Assembly (NCBI RefSeq): GCF_010730955.1
Contig: NZ_AP022577.1
Span: forward strand, 3,658,001 to 3,722,000
Direction of reading: 5' to 3'
Length of the DNA stretch: 64,000 nt
Source of the DNA: Mycolicibacterium aubagnense
Lineage (GTDB): Bacteria; Actinomycetota; Actinomycetes; Mycobacteriales; Mycobacteriaceae
This document shows positions 10,737-18,390 of the stretch, in pieces. A model generated the notes under the pieces. The model had not been told where the DNA came from. It saw nothing but the letters and a program-made list of their open reading frames with translations, and searched no databases. The position numbers were made by a program, and so were the translations under genes. Every line of letters starts with the position of its first letter. Position 1 is the stretch's first letter.

Positions 10737-10943
10737 TGTATCTGCGGAGTGTCCGCGACGAGTGTGGGCGTGCGCCCGACGGGTCGCCAACGCCTGCGAT
10801 GGTGGTTAGCCACACAATTGAATTAGGGTCACCAAACTTGAAACATTTAGGACTCTGACCAGCAAATTCAGTGGCGCGGTCGCCATCAATTCGTAGCAAC
10901 GGCTAAGTTGCTGACGCTACTTTGGGTGGCTATCGTCTCCGGC

Positions 10944-12227
10944 GTGACCAGCACCCGATCCGCCGGCCCGACCACGCGTCGGCCGCTTGTGCGATCCCTG
11001 CTGCTGGCCGCCGTGTTCGTCGCTCCCGCGGTGGCGCTGCGCCTCACGGGTATCCACCCCAACCCCGTCGTCTCGCTGCTGGCCTTCGGCGCGGCCGTCG
11101 TCGCCGCCAGCTTCGTCCTGGCCTGGGCCGCGGAAGCAGCGCAGGTTGACGTGTCCGGTGGCCTCGCCATCGCCGTCCTGGCGCTCATCGCGGTGCTGCC
11201 CGAATATGCCGTCGACCTCTACTACGCCTACGTCGCCGGCCACAACGCCGAATACGTCCAGTACGCCGCCGCCAACATGACCGGCTCCAACCGGCTGCTC
11301 ATGGGTATCGGCTGGCCGGTCGTGGTGATCGTCGGGCTGTACGTCGCGCAGAAGATGTCGGCGGACCAGAGCAGCAAACGGCTGCTGGCGCTGGACCCCG
11401 GCAACCGGGTCGAGCTGGGCTTCCTGCTCATCGCCGGACTCGTCGCCTTCATCATCCCGGCGACCGGTCGCATCCACCTGGTGCTGGGTGTCGCATTGCT
11501 GGCCTGGTTCGGCTTCTACCTGTACAAACTCACCCGCGGTGAGGCTGAAGAGCCTGACCTCGTCGGCACCGCCGCGGCCCTCGGCGCGCTGCCGGACCGG
11601 GCCCGCCGGATCACGGTCGTGGCGCTGTTCCTGCTGTCCGGCGCGGTGATCCTGATGTGCGCCGAGCCGTTCGCGAACAGCCTCATCGCCGCCGGTGCCG
11701 AACTGGGCATCGACCGCTTCCTTCTGGTGCAATGGCTGGCGCCGCTGGCCTCGGAGGCGCCGGAGTTCATCATCGCGACCATCTTCGCCGCGCGGGGCAA
11801 GAGCACCGCGGCCATCGCGACGCTCATCTCGTCCAAGGTCAACCAGTGGACGCTGCTGATGGGGTCGCTGCCCATCGCGTATCTGGCCGGCGGCGGCGGA
11901 ACCGAGCTGGTGCTGGACGGCCGGCAGATCGAGGAAGTGCTGCTGACGGCGACCCAGACCATGATGGGCGTCGCGCTGATCCTGTCGCTGCGGTTCCACC
12001 GGGCGACGGCCTGGCTGCTGCTGGCGCTGTTCGTGGTGCAGTTCCCGATCACGTCGACCACCGGCCGGCTCGTGCTGTGCGGCGTTTACGGTGCGCTGAC
12101 GGTCGTGGGCTTGATCATCAACCGTCGTCATGTCGCCGCGACGCTGCGGGCGCCGTTCGGTGGCGGCGACGATGACACGGACGCCGTCAGGTTCGATGGC
12201 AGGGAGTTGTCGGTAGTAACTCGGTAG
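10944..12227 (+). CDS. Sodium/calcium exchanger (CaCA superfamily)-like cation antiporter
   Basis: A 427-residue polytopic protein with about ten membrane segments arranged as two halves. Each half carries an alpha-repeat-like motif with an acidic Glu-Tyr or Glu-Phe: ALIAVLPEYAVDLYY... and GSNRLLMGIGWP in the first half, LASEAPEFIIATIFA and SSKVNQWTLLMGSLP in the second. This duplicated pattern is characteristic of the Na+/Ca2+ (CaCA) exchangers. GTG at 10944 is preferred to TTG at 10908 because it opens with a basic cytoplasmic N-terminus (TSTRSAGPTTRRP). Transported ion not provable from sequence. Confidence 0.82.
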   Translation: MTSTRSAGPTTRRPLVRSLLLAAVFVAPAVALRLTGIHPNPVVSLLAFGAAVVAASFVLAWAAEAAQVDVSGGLAIAVLALIAVLPEYAVDLYYAYVAGHNAEYVQYAAANMTGSNRLLMGIGWPVVVIVGLYVAQKMSADQSSKRLLALDPGNRVELGFLLIAGLVAFIIPATGRIHLVLGVALLAWFGFYLYKLTRGEAEEPDLVGTAAALGALPDRARRITVVALFLLSGAVILMCAEPFANSLIAAGAELGIDRFLLVQWLAPLASEAPEFIIATIFAARGKSTAAIATLISSKVNQWTLLMGSLPIAYLAGGGGTELVLDGRQIEEVLLTATQTMMGVALILSLRFHRATAWLLLALFVVQFPITSTTGRLVLCGVYGALTVVGLIINRRHVAATLRAPFGGGDDDTDAVRFDGRELSVVTR

Positions 12228-12232
12228 CCGCT

Positions 12233-12248
12233 CTTGACAGGTGTCAAG
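12233..12248. promoter_or_regulatory. Operator-like dyad over a -35 element before fadD4
   Basis: CTTGACA-GG-TGTCAAG is a perfect 7-base inverted repeat. Its left arm contains TTGACA, a consensus -35 hexamer. GTAGAG lies about 18 bases downstream as a possible -10, and the fadD4-like ATG is at 12271. A repressor bound here would block RNA polymerase directly. The regulator is not identified; the form suits a TetR-type dimer. Confidence 0.55.
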
Positions 12249-12270
12249 TTCTCTGTCGTAGAGTGCCGTC

Positions 12271-13788
12271 ATGCAGATTCGCCAGCACGTGGGCAATGGA
12301 AAACCGGCCGTCATCTTGCACCCGTCCGGCACGGTGGTGACGTTCGACGAGCTGGAGGCCCGGGCGAACCGCCTGGCGCACCATTTCCGGGCCAACGGAC
12401 TGGTCGAGGGCGACGTCGTTGCCATCCTGATGGAGAACAACGAGCACATGCACGCCGCGATGTGGGGTGCGCGGCGCAGCGGCCTGTACTACGTACCGAT
12501 CAACATCCACCTGACGCCGGCCGAAGCCGCGTACATCATCGAGAACAGCGGAGCGACCGCGGTCATCGGCTCGGCGGCCCTGGGTGACACCTGTGCGGGC
12601 CTGGCCGAACACCTCACCGCCGGACTGCCCAAGCTGCTCATGATCGCCGACGGTGAGCTGCCCGGTTGGGACACCTACCCGGAATGCGTTGCCGGCCAGC
12701 CGGATACGCCGATCGACGACGAAATCGAAGGTGACCTGCTGCAGTACTCGTCGGGCACGACAGGCCGTCCGAAGGGCATCAAGCGCGAGCTGACGCACCT
12801 GCCGCCGGCCGAGGTGCCCGGGCTGATGAAGATGCTGATGAGCTTCTGGCTCCCCAAGGACGCGGTCTACCTGAGCCCGGCGCCGCTGTATCACACCGCG
12901 CCGTCGGTGTGGTCGATGCAGATTCAGGCCGAGGGCGTCACCACCGTCGTGATGGAGAAGTTCGACGCCGAGGGCTGTCTGGACGCCATCGCACGCTACG
13001 GCATCACCCACGGCCAGTTCGTGCCCGTCATGTTCACCCGAATGCTGAAACTTCCTCAGAAGGTGCGGGATTCGTACGATCTGTCGTCGCTCAAGCGCGT
13101 CATGCACGCGGCAGCCCCGTGCCCAGTGGAGATCAAGAAGCAGATGATCGACTGGTGGGGGCCCATCGTCGACGAGTATTACGCGTCGTCCGAAGCCATC
13201 GGTTCCACCCTCATCACCGCCGAGGACTGGCTGACGCACCCCGGCTCGGTCGGCAAGCCGATGCTGGGCGTCCTGCACATCCTCGACGAGGAGGGCAACG
13301 AGCAGCCACAGGGCGTGCCCGGCGAAATCTACTTCGAGGGCGGGAACACGTTCGAATACCTGGACGACGCCGAAAAGACCGCGGCCTCAAGGGATAAGCA
13401 CGGCTGGGCCACCGTCGGCGACATTGGCTACCTCGACGAGGACGGCTACCTCTACCTCACCGACCGTCGGCACCACATGATCATCAGTGGCGGCGTGAAC
13501 ATCTACCCGCAGGAAGCGGAGAACGTCCTCGTCACCCATCCCAAGGTGATGGACGCCGCGGTGTTCGGCATTCCGGATGCCGAGATGGGTCAGAGCGTGA
13601 AAGCGGTTGTGCAGACCGTGGATCCGGCCGACGGCACGGAGGAATTCGGCGCAGAGCTGCTGGCCTGGCTGCGGGACCGGCTGACGCACTACAAGTGCCC
13701 GCGGTCCATCTCGTTCGAAGAGCAGTTGCCACGGACCGACACGGGCAAGCTGTACAAGCAGTCGCTGATCGAGAAGTACTCGGGATAG
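12271..13788 (+). CDS. fadD4: Acyl-CoA synthetase, FadD4-like
   Basis: A 505-residue ANL-superfamily adenylating enzyme that activates a carboxylic acid to acyl-AMP and then acyl-CoA. The P-loop is YSSGTTGRPKG (from residue 159). The A5-type motif is YYASSEAIGS. The hinge/ATP-ribose Asp lies in YLYLTDRRHHMIISGG, and the catalytic Lys is in RTDTGKLYKQ near the C-terminus. Placement just before an Rv0216-like gene fits Rv0214 (fadD4). Its promoter has a perfect dyad over the -35. Acid substrate unknown. Confidence 0.88.
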   Translation: MQIRQHVGNGKPAVILHPSGTVVTFDELEARANRLAHHFRANGLVEGDVVAILMENNEHMHAAMWGARRSGLYYVPINIHLTPAEAAYIIENSGATAVIGSAALGDTCAGLAEHLTAGLPKLLMIADGELPGWDTYPECVAGQPDTPIDDEIEGDLLQYSSGTTGRPKGIKRELTHLPPAEVPGLMKMLMSFWLPKDAVYLSPAPLYHTAPSVWSMQIQAEGVTTVVMEKFDAEGCLDAIARYGITHGQFVPVMFTRMLKLPQKVRDSYDLSSLKRVMHAAAPCPVEIKKQMIDWWGPIVDEYYASSEAIGSTLITAEDWLTHPGSVGKPMLGVLHILDEEGNEQPQGVPGEIYFEGGNTFEYLDDAEKTAASRDKHGWATVGDIGYLDEDGYLYLTDRRHHMIISGGVNIYPQEAENVLVTHPKVMDAAVFGIPDAEMGQSVKAVVQTVDPADGTEEFGAELLAWLRDRLTHYKCPRSISFEEQLPRTDTGKLYKQSLIEKYSG

Positions 13789-13871
13789 CGCACGTCGGGT
13801 AGCGCAGGACTTTATCGGCAAGAGTTCAGTTCGGTATCCATCTGTACCGTCCCGTGGACAGGAGTCGGACG

Positions 13872-14897
13872 GTGGTGCCAGCATTACCCGCTGTGACTTC
13901 GTTCGGTCAAATGGTGCCAGGCGGACCGTTTTTCGAGGACCTCGGCGTAGGCGAGGTCTTCGCCTGGGCGCCGGCCATGACGCTTACCGACGGCGCGGCC
14001 GCGGTGCACCAGGCCATCCTCGGCGACCGCATGCGGCTGCCGTTGGACGCCGGATTGTCCGCGGCCGTTACCGGATCGGCGCGGGCGCTCGCGCATCCGG
14101 CGCTCGTGTGCGACGTCGCGATCGGGCAGTCCACTCTGGCCACCCAACGGGTCAAGGCGAATCTGTTCTACCGCGGCCTGCGTTTCCACCGCTTCCCGCA
14201 CATCGGCGACAGCATCACTACGCGCACTGAAGTCGTTGGACTCAAACAGAATTCAGCCAAACCAGGAAAGCCGCGCACCGGGTTGGCCGCCCTGCGCATG
14301 ATCACCATCGACCAGAACGGCCGCACGGTACTCGACTTCCACCGGTGCGCTATGCTGCCGCTGCGCGAGGACGCCGCCGACACCGGCCACACCGACGACC
14401 TCAGCGCCATCGGCGCTGCCGTGCGGGGCCTCCCGGACCCCGCCGCGGACTGGAATGTCGATGCCTGGCGCTCCGCGGTGCCCGGCCCTGGTTTTGATCC
14501 GGAGCTCGCCGGCCAGATGTTCACCAGTACGGCCGATGTCGTCAGTGGCGCTCCGGAACTGGCCCGGCTGACGCTCAATATCGCTGCCACACATCATGAT
14601 TCGCGGGTGGCCGGAAGTCGCCTGGTGTACGGCGGCCACACTATCGGTCTGGCGTTGGCCCAGGCCACGCGGCTGCTGCCGAACATCGTGACCGTCCTCG
14701 GCTGGGAATCGTGCGACCACACCGGCCCGGTGCGCGAGGGCGACACTCTGTACAGCGAGCTGCACATCGAGGCGGCCCACGGATCATCGTCGGGCCGCGG
14801 CGGCACGCTGGACCTGCGGTCCGTGGTGTTCGCGGTCGACGCCGACGGCCTTGACCGGCAGGTACTGGACTGGCGGTTCACCGTCCTGCTTTTTTGA
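13872..14897 (+). CDS. Double hotdog-fold (MaoC-like) protein, Rv0216-like
   Basis: About 341 residues, made of two fused hotdog domains. The R-specific hydratase-like second half contains the invariant block ARLTLNIAATHHD followed by RLVYGGHTIGLALAQ. This matches the crystallised M. tuberculosis Rv0216 family along its whole length; that family resembles (R)-hydratases, but its substrate is unknown. Start: GTG at 13872 has AGGAG at 13860-13864 with ideal spacing; GTG at 13854 is an in-frame alternative. It lies 80-odd bases after fadD4 in the same direction, so a shared role in acyl-CoA metabolism is plausible. Confidence 0.87.
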   Translation: MVPALPAVTSFGQMVPGGPFFEDLGVGEVFAWAPAMTLTDGAAAVHQAILGDRMRLPLDAGLSAAVTGSARALAHPALVCDVAIGQSTLATQRVKANLFYRGLRFHRFPHIGDSITTRTEVVGLKQNSAKPGKPRTGLAALRMITIDQNGRTVLDFHRCAMLPLREDAADTGHTDDLSAIGAAVRGLPDPAADWNVDAWRSAVPGPGFDPELAGQMFTSTADVVSGAPELARLTLNIAATHHDSRVAGSRLVYGGHTIGLALAQATRLLPNIVTVLGWESCDHTGPVREGDTLYSELHIEAAHGSSSGRGGTLDLRSVVFAVDADGLDRQVLDWRFTVLLF

Positions 14898-14914
14898 ATC
14901 ATCGCCGCGATTCA
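14895..14914. promoter_or_regulatory. Inverted repeat TGAATC-N8-GATTCA ahead of the PucR gene
   Basis: A perfect 6-base dyad with an 8-base spacer covers the stop codon of the upstream hotdog gene. It ends 17 bases before the PucR-type regulator start. It could be an autoregulatory site. Short dyads also occur by chance, so confidence is limited. Confidence 0.3.
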
Positions 14915-14930
14915 TTGTCAGAATGGCGGC

Positions 14931-15977
14931 GTGAACACGTTGCGATTGTCCGAGCTGGGCAGCGACCCGGAGTCGGTGCTGCGGCTCGTGCACTTCTTCG
15001 ATGACCTGGATGCCACGGGTGTCGACGCGGTGCTGACGGCGGCCCGGGTGGTGGCCGGCTGCCCCGTGCACGTGCGCTGGGACGGCGCGGCGCCAGAGGT
15101 CTGGCTGCAGCGCGAGGCCCCGGCCCATCCGCTGGACGGCGTGCTGCTCGACCGGGTGCGGCACACGCTGGAGGCCACCAGCGCCCGGGTGCCGCCGAGC
15201 TTCGGCGATCCGGCCCTGGTCGAGGTGGTGCTGTCGAGCCGCGAACGCCCCGAGGACCGGGCCCGGGCCATCAGGCTGCTGGGGCTCGACGAGTCCCGCG
15301 AGGTCCGGGTGCTCGCGGTGTCCGCGCAGTCGTCGCCCGAAGCATTGCGGATCATCACATCGGCGCTGACCTCGGTGTCGGTGTGGACCGCGGACCTGGG
15401 TACCGCGACGGCTGTCGTATGCCAGGGCCGGACCAACACCCGCGCCCTGTCCGATGAACTGGACCGGGCCATCGTCGCCGCCTTCCCGGCGCCGCTACCC
15501 GAAGGAGCCGACCGCGGGCCGTGGATCGGCCTCGGGGCGGCCGGCGGAGTCTTCGCCGCACCGACGTCGTGGGGACAGGCCCTGCGGGCGTTGCGGTTCG
15601 CGTCGTCGACCGGTTTCGGCCGGCGCGCCGTCGCCTACGAGCGGTTGAGTGCTCTGGAACTGCTGGCCGAGCTCCCGCCCGACGCCACCCGCGGTAGTCA
15701 TGCGCTAACCCGGATCAACGAGATCGCCGCGACCCCCGCGGGCCGGCTGCAGGTGGAGACCGCGGAGGCGTTCTGTGTGTTCGGTTCGCTGCGACGGACG
15801 GCCGAGGAACTGCACGTGCACCACAGCACGGTCGCGGCGCGGCTGGCGCACATCGAGTCCCAGCTGGGTTGGGACATGGACGATCCGCTGGATCGCTTCT
15901 CGGCGACCCTGGTCCTGATGATCCGCCGGATCACGCTGTCGTCGGCGGAGCTGACGGACGACCAGATTGGCCGCTGA
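14931..15977 (+). CDS. PucR/CdaR-type transcriptional regulator
   Basis: A 348-residue regulator. The N-terminal 150 residues form an unassigned sensory region and the middle a GGDEF-like/CdaR domain. The C-terminus is the PucR helix-turn-helix: EAFCVFGSLRRTAEELHVHHSTVAARL (about residues 280-310). The HTH is followed by RLAHIESQLGWD, as is usual for PucR proteins. The start is GTG at 14931. It precedes four same-strand catabolic genes and is the likely local activator or repressor of that cluster. Inducer unknown. Confidence 0.85.
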   Translation: MNTLRLSELGSDPESVLRLVHFFDDLDATGVDAVLTAARVVAGCPVHVRWDGAAPEVWLQREAPAHPLDGVLLDRVRHTLEATSARVPPSFGDPALVEVVLSSRERPEDRARAIRLLGLDESREVRVLAVSAQSSPEALRIITSALTSVSVWTADLGTATAVVCQGRTNTRALSDELDRAIVAAFPAPLPEGADRGPWIGLGAAGGVFAAPTSWGQALRALRFASSTGFGRRAVAYERLSALELLAELPPDATRGSHALTRINEIAATPAGRLQVETAEAFCVFGSLRRTAEELHVHHSTVAARLAHIESQLGWDMDDPLDRFSATLVLMIRRITLSSAELTDDQIGR

Positions 15978-16010
15978 GGCCGGAGCAGGGCCGACGATTG
16001 TCGGGTATAT

Positions 16011-16044
16011 CAGGTCAATGATCCGACGCCTGTCGGATGACCTG
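16011..16044. promoter_or_regulatory. Bipartite inverted repeat upstream of the SnoaL/fadD/kstD/kshA-like run
   Basis: CAGGTC...ATCCGAC-GCCT-GTCGGAT-GACCTG: a 7-base inner palindrome (16021-16027 with 16032-16038) flanked by 6-base outer arms (16011-16016 with 16039-16044). Four extra bases interrupt the left side. It lies about 75 bases before the preferred TTG start at 16119, in the only sizeable gap of the cluster. It is probably the operator/promoter of the operon, and the adjacent PucR protein is the obvious candidate ligand. Confidence 0.5.
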
Positions 16045-16118
16045 GGCTGGTCGGGTTCGTGATGATTGCCACACACACTGAACAGTCCGCGTCAGTCGCA
16101 GATTCAAGGAGCACCCGC

Positions 16119-16682
16119 TTGGCCATCATCGACCCCACCAAGACGTGGGCCCCCGTCGAGGAACGCCTCGCCGCCACCACCAATGAGCGGCACCGTCAGG
16201 TGCTGGGCGTCGTCCTCGAGCACATGAAGGCCGAAGCGGAACCCGACATGGAGCGGCTGATGGCCACGCTGGCCCCGAACCCGGACTACCACTTCTGGTA
16301 CGCCAACGCCGACATGGGCCCCAAGACCACCGATGGCGTGCGCGCCTACTACGAGGCATTCGTCGCCAGCGGCGCCAACCACCTCGTTTTCGAGATCGAT
16401 CGCCTGGCCGTCGATGACAATCTGGTCATGACCGAAGGCTGGATGAAGATGATCTACCCGGGCGCGGCGGCGCAGGCCATCGGCGTCGAGGTCGACGATC
16501 CGGCCGGCGACTACCTGCTGCTGTTCCGTCAGCTCATCAACTGGCCCATCGACGCCGACGGCCTGATCCTCGGTGAGGACGCCTACCAGACCGGCCCGGT
16601 CAGCGTCACCAAGCTGAGCCACGAAGACCTGCCGCAGAAGTACGTCGACCAGAAGCGCGCCGCCGCCGAAGCTCATGCCTGA
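16119..16682 (+). CDS. SnoaL-like / NTF2-fold polyketide- or steroid-cyclase family protein
   Basis: About 187 residues with the cone-shaped NTF2/SnoaL pattern. A helical N-terminus is followed by PDYHFWYAN, TTDGVRAYYEAFVASG, EIDRLAVDDNLVMTEGWM and a C-terminal beta meander. The frame can start at GTG 16059, but AAGGAG at 16106-16111 lies seven bases before TTG 16119, which is therefore preferred. The 3' end overlaps the next gene (acyl-CoA ligase) by 8 bases. In catabolic clusters such proteins act as isomerases, dehydratases or binding partners; here the role is inferred only from its neighbours. Confidence 0.75.
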   Translation: MAIIDPTKTWAPVEERLAATTNERHRQVLGVVLEHMKAEAEPDMERLMATLAPNPDYHFWYANADMGPKTTDGVRAYYEAFVASGANHLVFEIDRLAVDDNLVMTEGWMKMIYPGAAAQAIGVEVDDPAGDYLLLFRQLINWPIDADGLILGEDAYQTGPVSVTKLSHEDLPQKYVDQKRAAAEAHA

Positions 16683-18369
16683 TCAGCGAGAAAACATCGC
16701 AGCCCTGCTGCTCGACCGTCTCGGCGACGAGCGGCTGGGACTGCGCACCCGGGACCAGGATTGGACCTGGGACGAGGTGGTCCGGGAGTCGGCCGCCCGC
16801 GGCGCATACGCCGCGGAGCTGCGCGCCGAGGGGCCGTTTCATATCGGCGTGCTGTTGGACAACGTGCCCGACTTCATCTTCTGGCTGGGCGGTGCCGCCC
16901 TGGCCGGGGCGACGATCGTCGGCATCAACCCGACGCGTGGAAACCCGGAACTGGCCGGCGAGGTCCGGCACGCGGACTGCCAGCTGATCGTCACCGATTC
17001 GGCTGGGCGGGAACGGCTTTCGGGTCTGGACCTCGGTCTGACGCCCGAGCGCATCCTGGTCATCGACGACCCCGCCTACCAAGACGCGATTTGTGCACGA
17101 AAATCCGCGGCAAGCGCGGAAAATCGTGCACAAATCGCGGCGGGCGACGGAGTCGGCGCCGAAACGCTGATGCTGCTGCTGTTCACCTCCGGGACCACCG
17201 GTGCGTCGAAGGCCGTCAAGTGCAGCCAGGGCCGCCTGGCCTGGATCGCCCACTCGGCGGTCGAGAAGTTCCACCACGTCCGCGACGACGTCGACTACTG
17301 CTGCATGCCGCTCTTCCACGGCAACGCCATCATGGCGCTGTGGGCCCCGGCGCTGGCCGTCGGCGCGACGGTGTGCCTCACCCCGAGCTTCTCGGCGTCC
17401 GGATTCCTGCCCGACGTGCGCTTCTTCGGCGCCACGTTCTTCACCTACGTGGGCAAGGCGCTCGGCTACCTGCTGGCCACCCCCGAACAGCCGGACGACG
17501 CCGACAACCAGCTGAGCCGCGGGTTCGGCACCGAAGCCTCGCCGGAAGACCAGGCCTACTTCAAGCGCCGCTTCGGGGCGGAGCTGTTCGAGGGGTACGG
17601 CTCGAGCGAGGGCGGCGGCGCCGTGGTGCTCGACCCCGACCAGCCCGAGGGCGCGCTCGGCCGCCCGGCCCATCCCGGGGTGGCGATCGTCAACCCAGAA
17701 ACCATGATCGATTGTGTCCCAGCGGTTTTGGACCGGCACGGCCGCATCCTCAACCCGGACGACGCCGTCGGCGAGATCGTCGACAAGCTCGGTACCAAAA
17801 AGTTCGAGGGCTACTACAAGAACGACGCCGCCGACGCCGACCGCATTCGGGGCGGCTGGTACTGGACGGGCGACCTGGGCTACCTCGACGAGAACGGCTT
17901 CATCTACTTCGCCGGCCGCCGCGGGGACTGGATTCGGGTCGACGGCGAGAACACCTCGGCGTTGTCCATCGAGCGCGTGCTGCGGCGGCACCCGGAAGTC
18001 ATCGCCGCCGGCGTGTACGCGGTGCCGGACCCCCGTTCGGGAGATCAGGTGATGGCGGCCATCGAGGTGGCCGATCCGATCCGGTTCGACATGGACACGT
18101 TCGCGAAGTACCTGAACGATCAGGACGACCTGGGCAGCAAGGGCACCCCGCGGTTCCTGCGGGTCTCGGCGTCGCTGCCGGTCACGGGCTCCAACAAGGT
18201 GCTCAAGCGCGAGCTGCAGGCAGAAAAGTGGCATACCGAGGAACGGGTGTACCGCTGGGTGGGTCGCCCAGTGGGAAACAGGGTGCCGGACTTCCAACTT
18301 ATGACCGACGATGCCAAGGGCGCGTTGGACGAGGAGTTCACGCGGTACGGCAGGCAAAGGTACCTCTAG
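16675..18369 (+). CDS. Acyl-CoA synthetase (FadD family) carrying an in-frame palindromic insertion
   Basis: A 564-residue ANL ligase with P-loop FTSGTTGASKAVK (from residue 170), acidic motif EGYGSSEGGG, hinge YFAGRRGDWIRVDGEN and C-terminal Lys in TGSNKVLKREL. The cluster (KstD-like, KshA-like, SnoaL-like) suggests activation of a steroid- or terpenoid-derived acid. Odd feature: residues about 137-155 (AICARKSAASAENRAQIAA) are encoded by a 55-base palindromic element placed in the linker before the P-loop. Reading frame is preserved. The start ATG at 16675 overlaps the SnoaL gene. Confidence 0.86.
   Translation: MPDQRENIAALLLDRLGDERLGLRTRDQDWTWDEVVRESAARGAYAAELRAEGPFHIGVLLDNVPDFIFWLGGAALAGATIVGINPTRGNPELAGEVRHADCQLIVTDSAGRERLSGLDLGLTPERILVIDDPAYQDAICARKSAASAENRAQIAAGDGVGAETLMLLLFTSGTTGASKAVKCSQGRLAWIAHSAVEKFHHVRDDVDYCCMPLFHGNAIMALWAPALAVGATVCLTPSFSASGFLPDVRFFGATFFTYVGKALGYLLATPEQPDDADNQLSRGFGTEASPEDQAYFKRRFGAELFEGYGSSEGGGAVVLDPDQPEGALGRPAHPGVAIVNPETMIDCVPAVLDRHGRILNPDDAVGEIVDKLGTKKFEGYYKNDAADADRIRGGWYWTGDLGYLDENGFIYFAGRRGDWIRVDGENTSALSIERVLRRHPEVIAAGVYAVPDPRSGDQVMAAIEVADPIRFDMDTFAKYLNDQDDLGSKGTPRFLRVSASLPVTGSNKVLKRELQAEKWHTEERVYRWVGRPVGNRVPDFQLMTDDAKGALDEEFTRYGRQRYL
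17085..17139. repeat. 55-nt palindromic element inside the fadD-type gene
   Basis: Two perfect 16-base arms (CGCGATTTGTGCACGA at 17085-17100 and its reverse complement at 17124-17139) enclose a 23-base centre. The centre contains an inner stem TCCGCG/CGCGGA around GCAAG. The whole can fold into a long hairpin. It is AT-richer than its surroundings and encodes a linker with no counterpart expected in the enzyme fold. It looks like an inserted REP/MITE-like unit. No second copy was noticed in this window. Confidence 0.85.
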
Positions 18370-18390
18370 CACCGGGTAGGAGATTTGGGC

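Noticed and set aside
8858..10813. 651-codon open frame on the - strand opposite pckG
   Set aside because: Antisense GC shadow; pckG is complete and unmistakable on the + strand.
16059..16118. GTG 16059/ATG 16062 as start of the SnoaL-like gene
   Set aside because: The extension is polar and unlike the domain. A far better ribosome binding site precedes TTG 16119; left open as an alternative.
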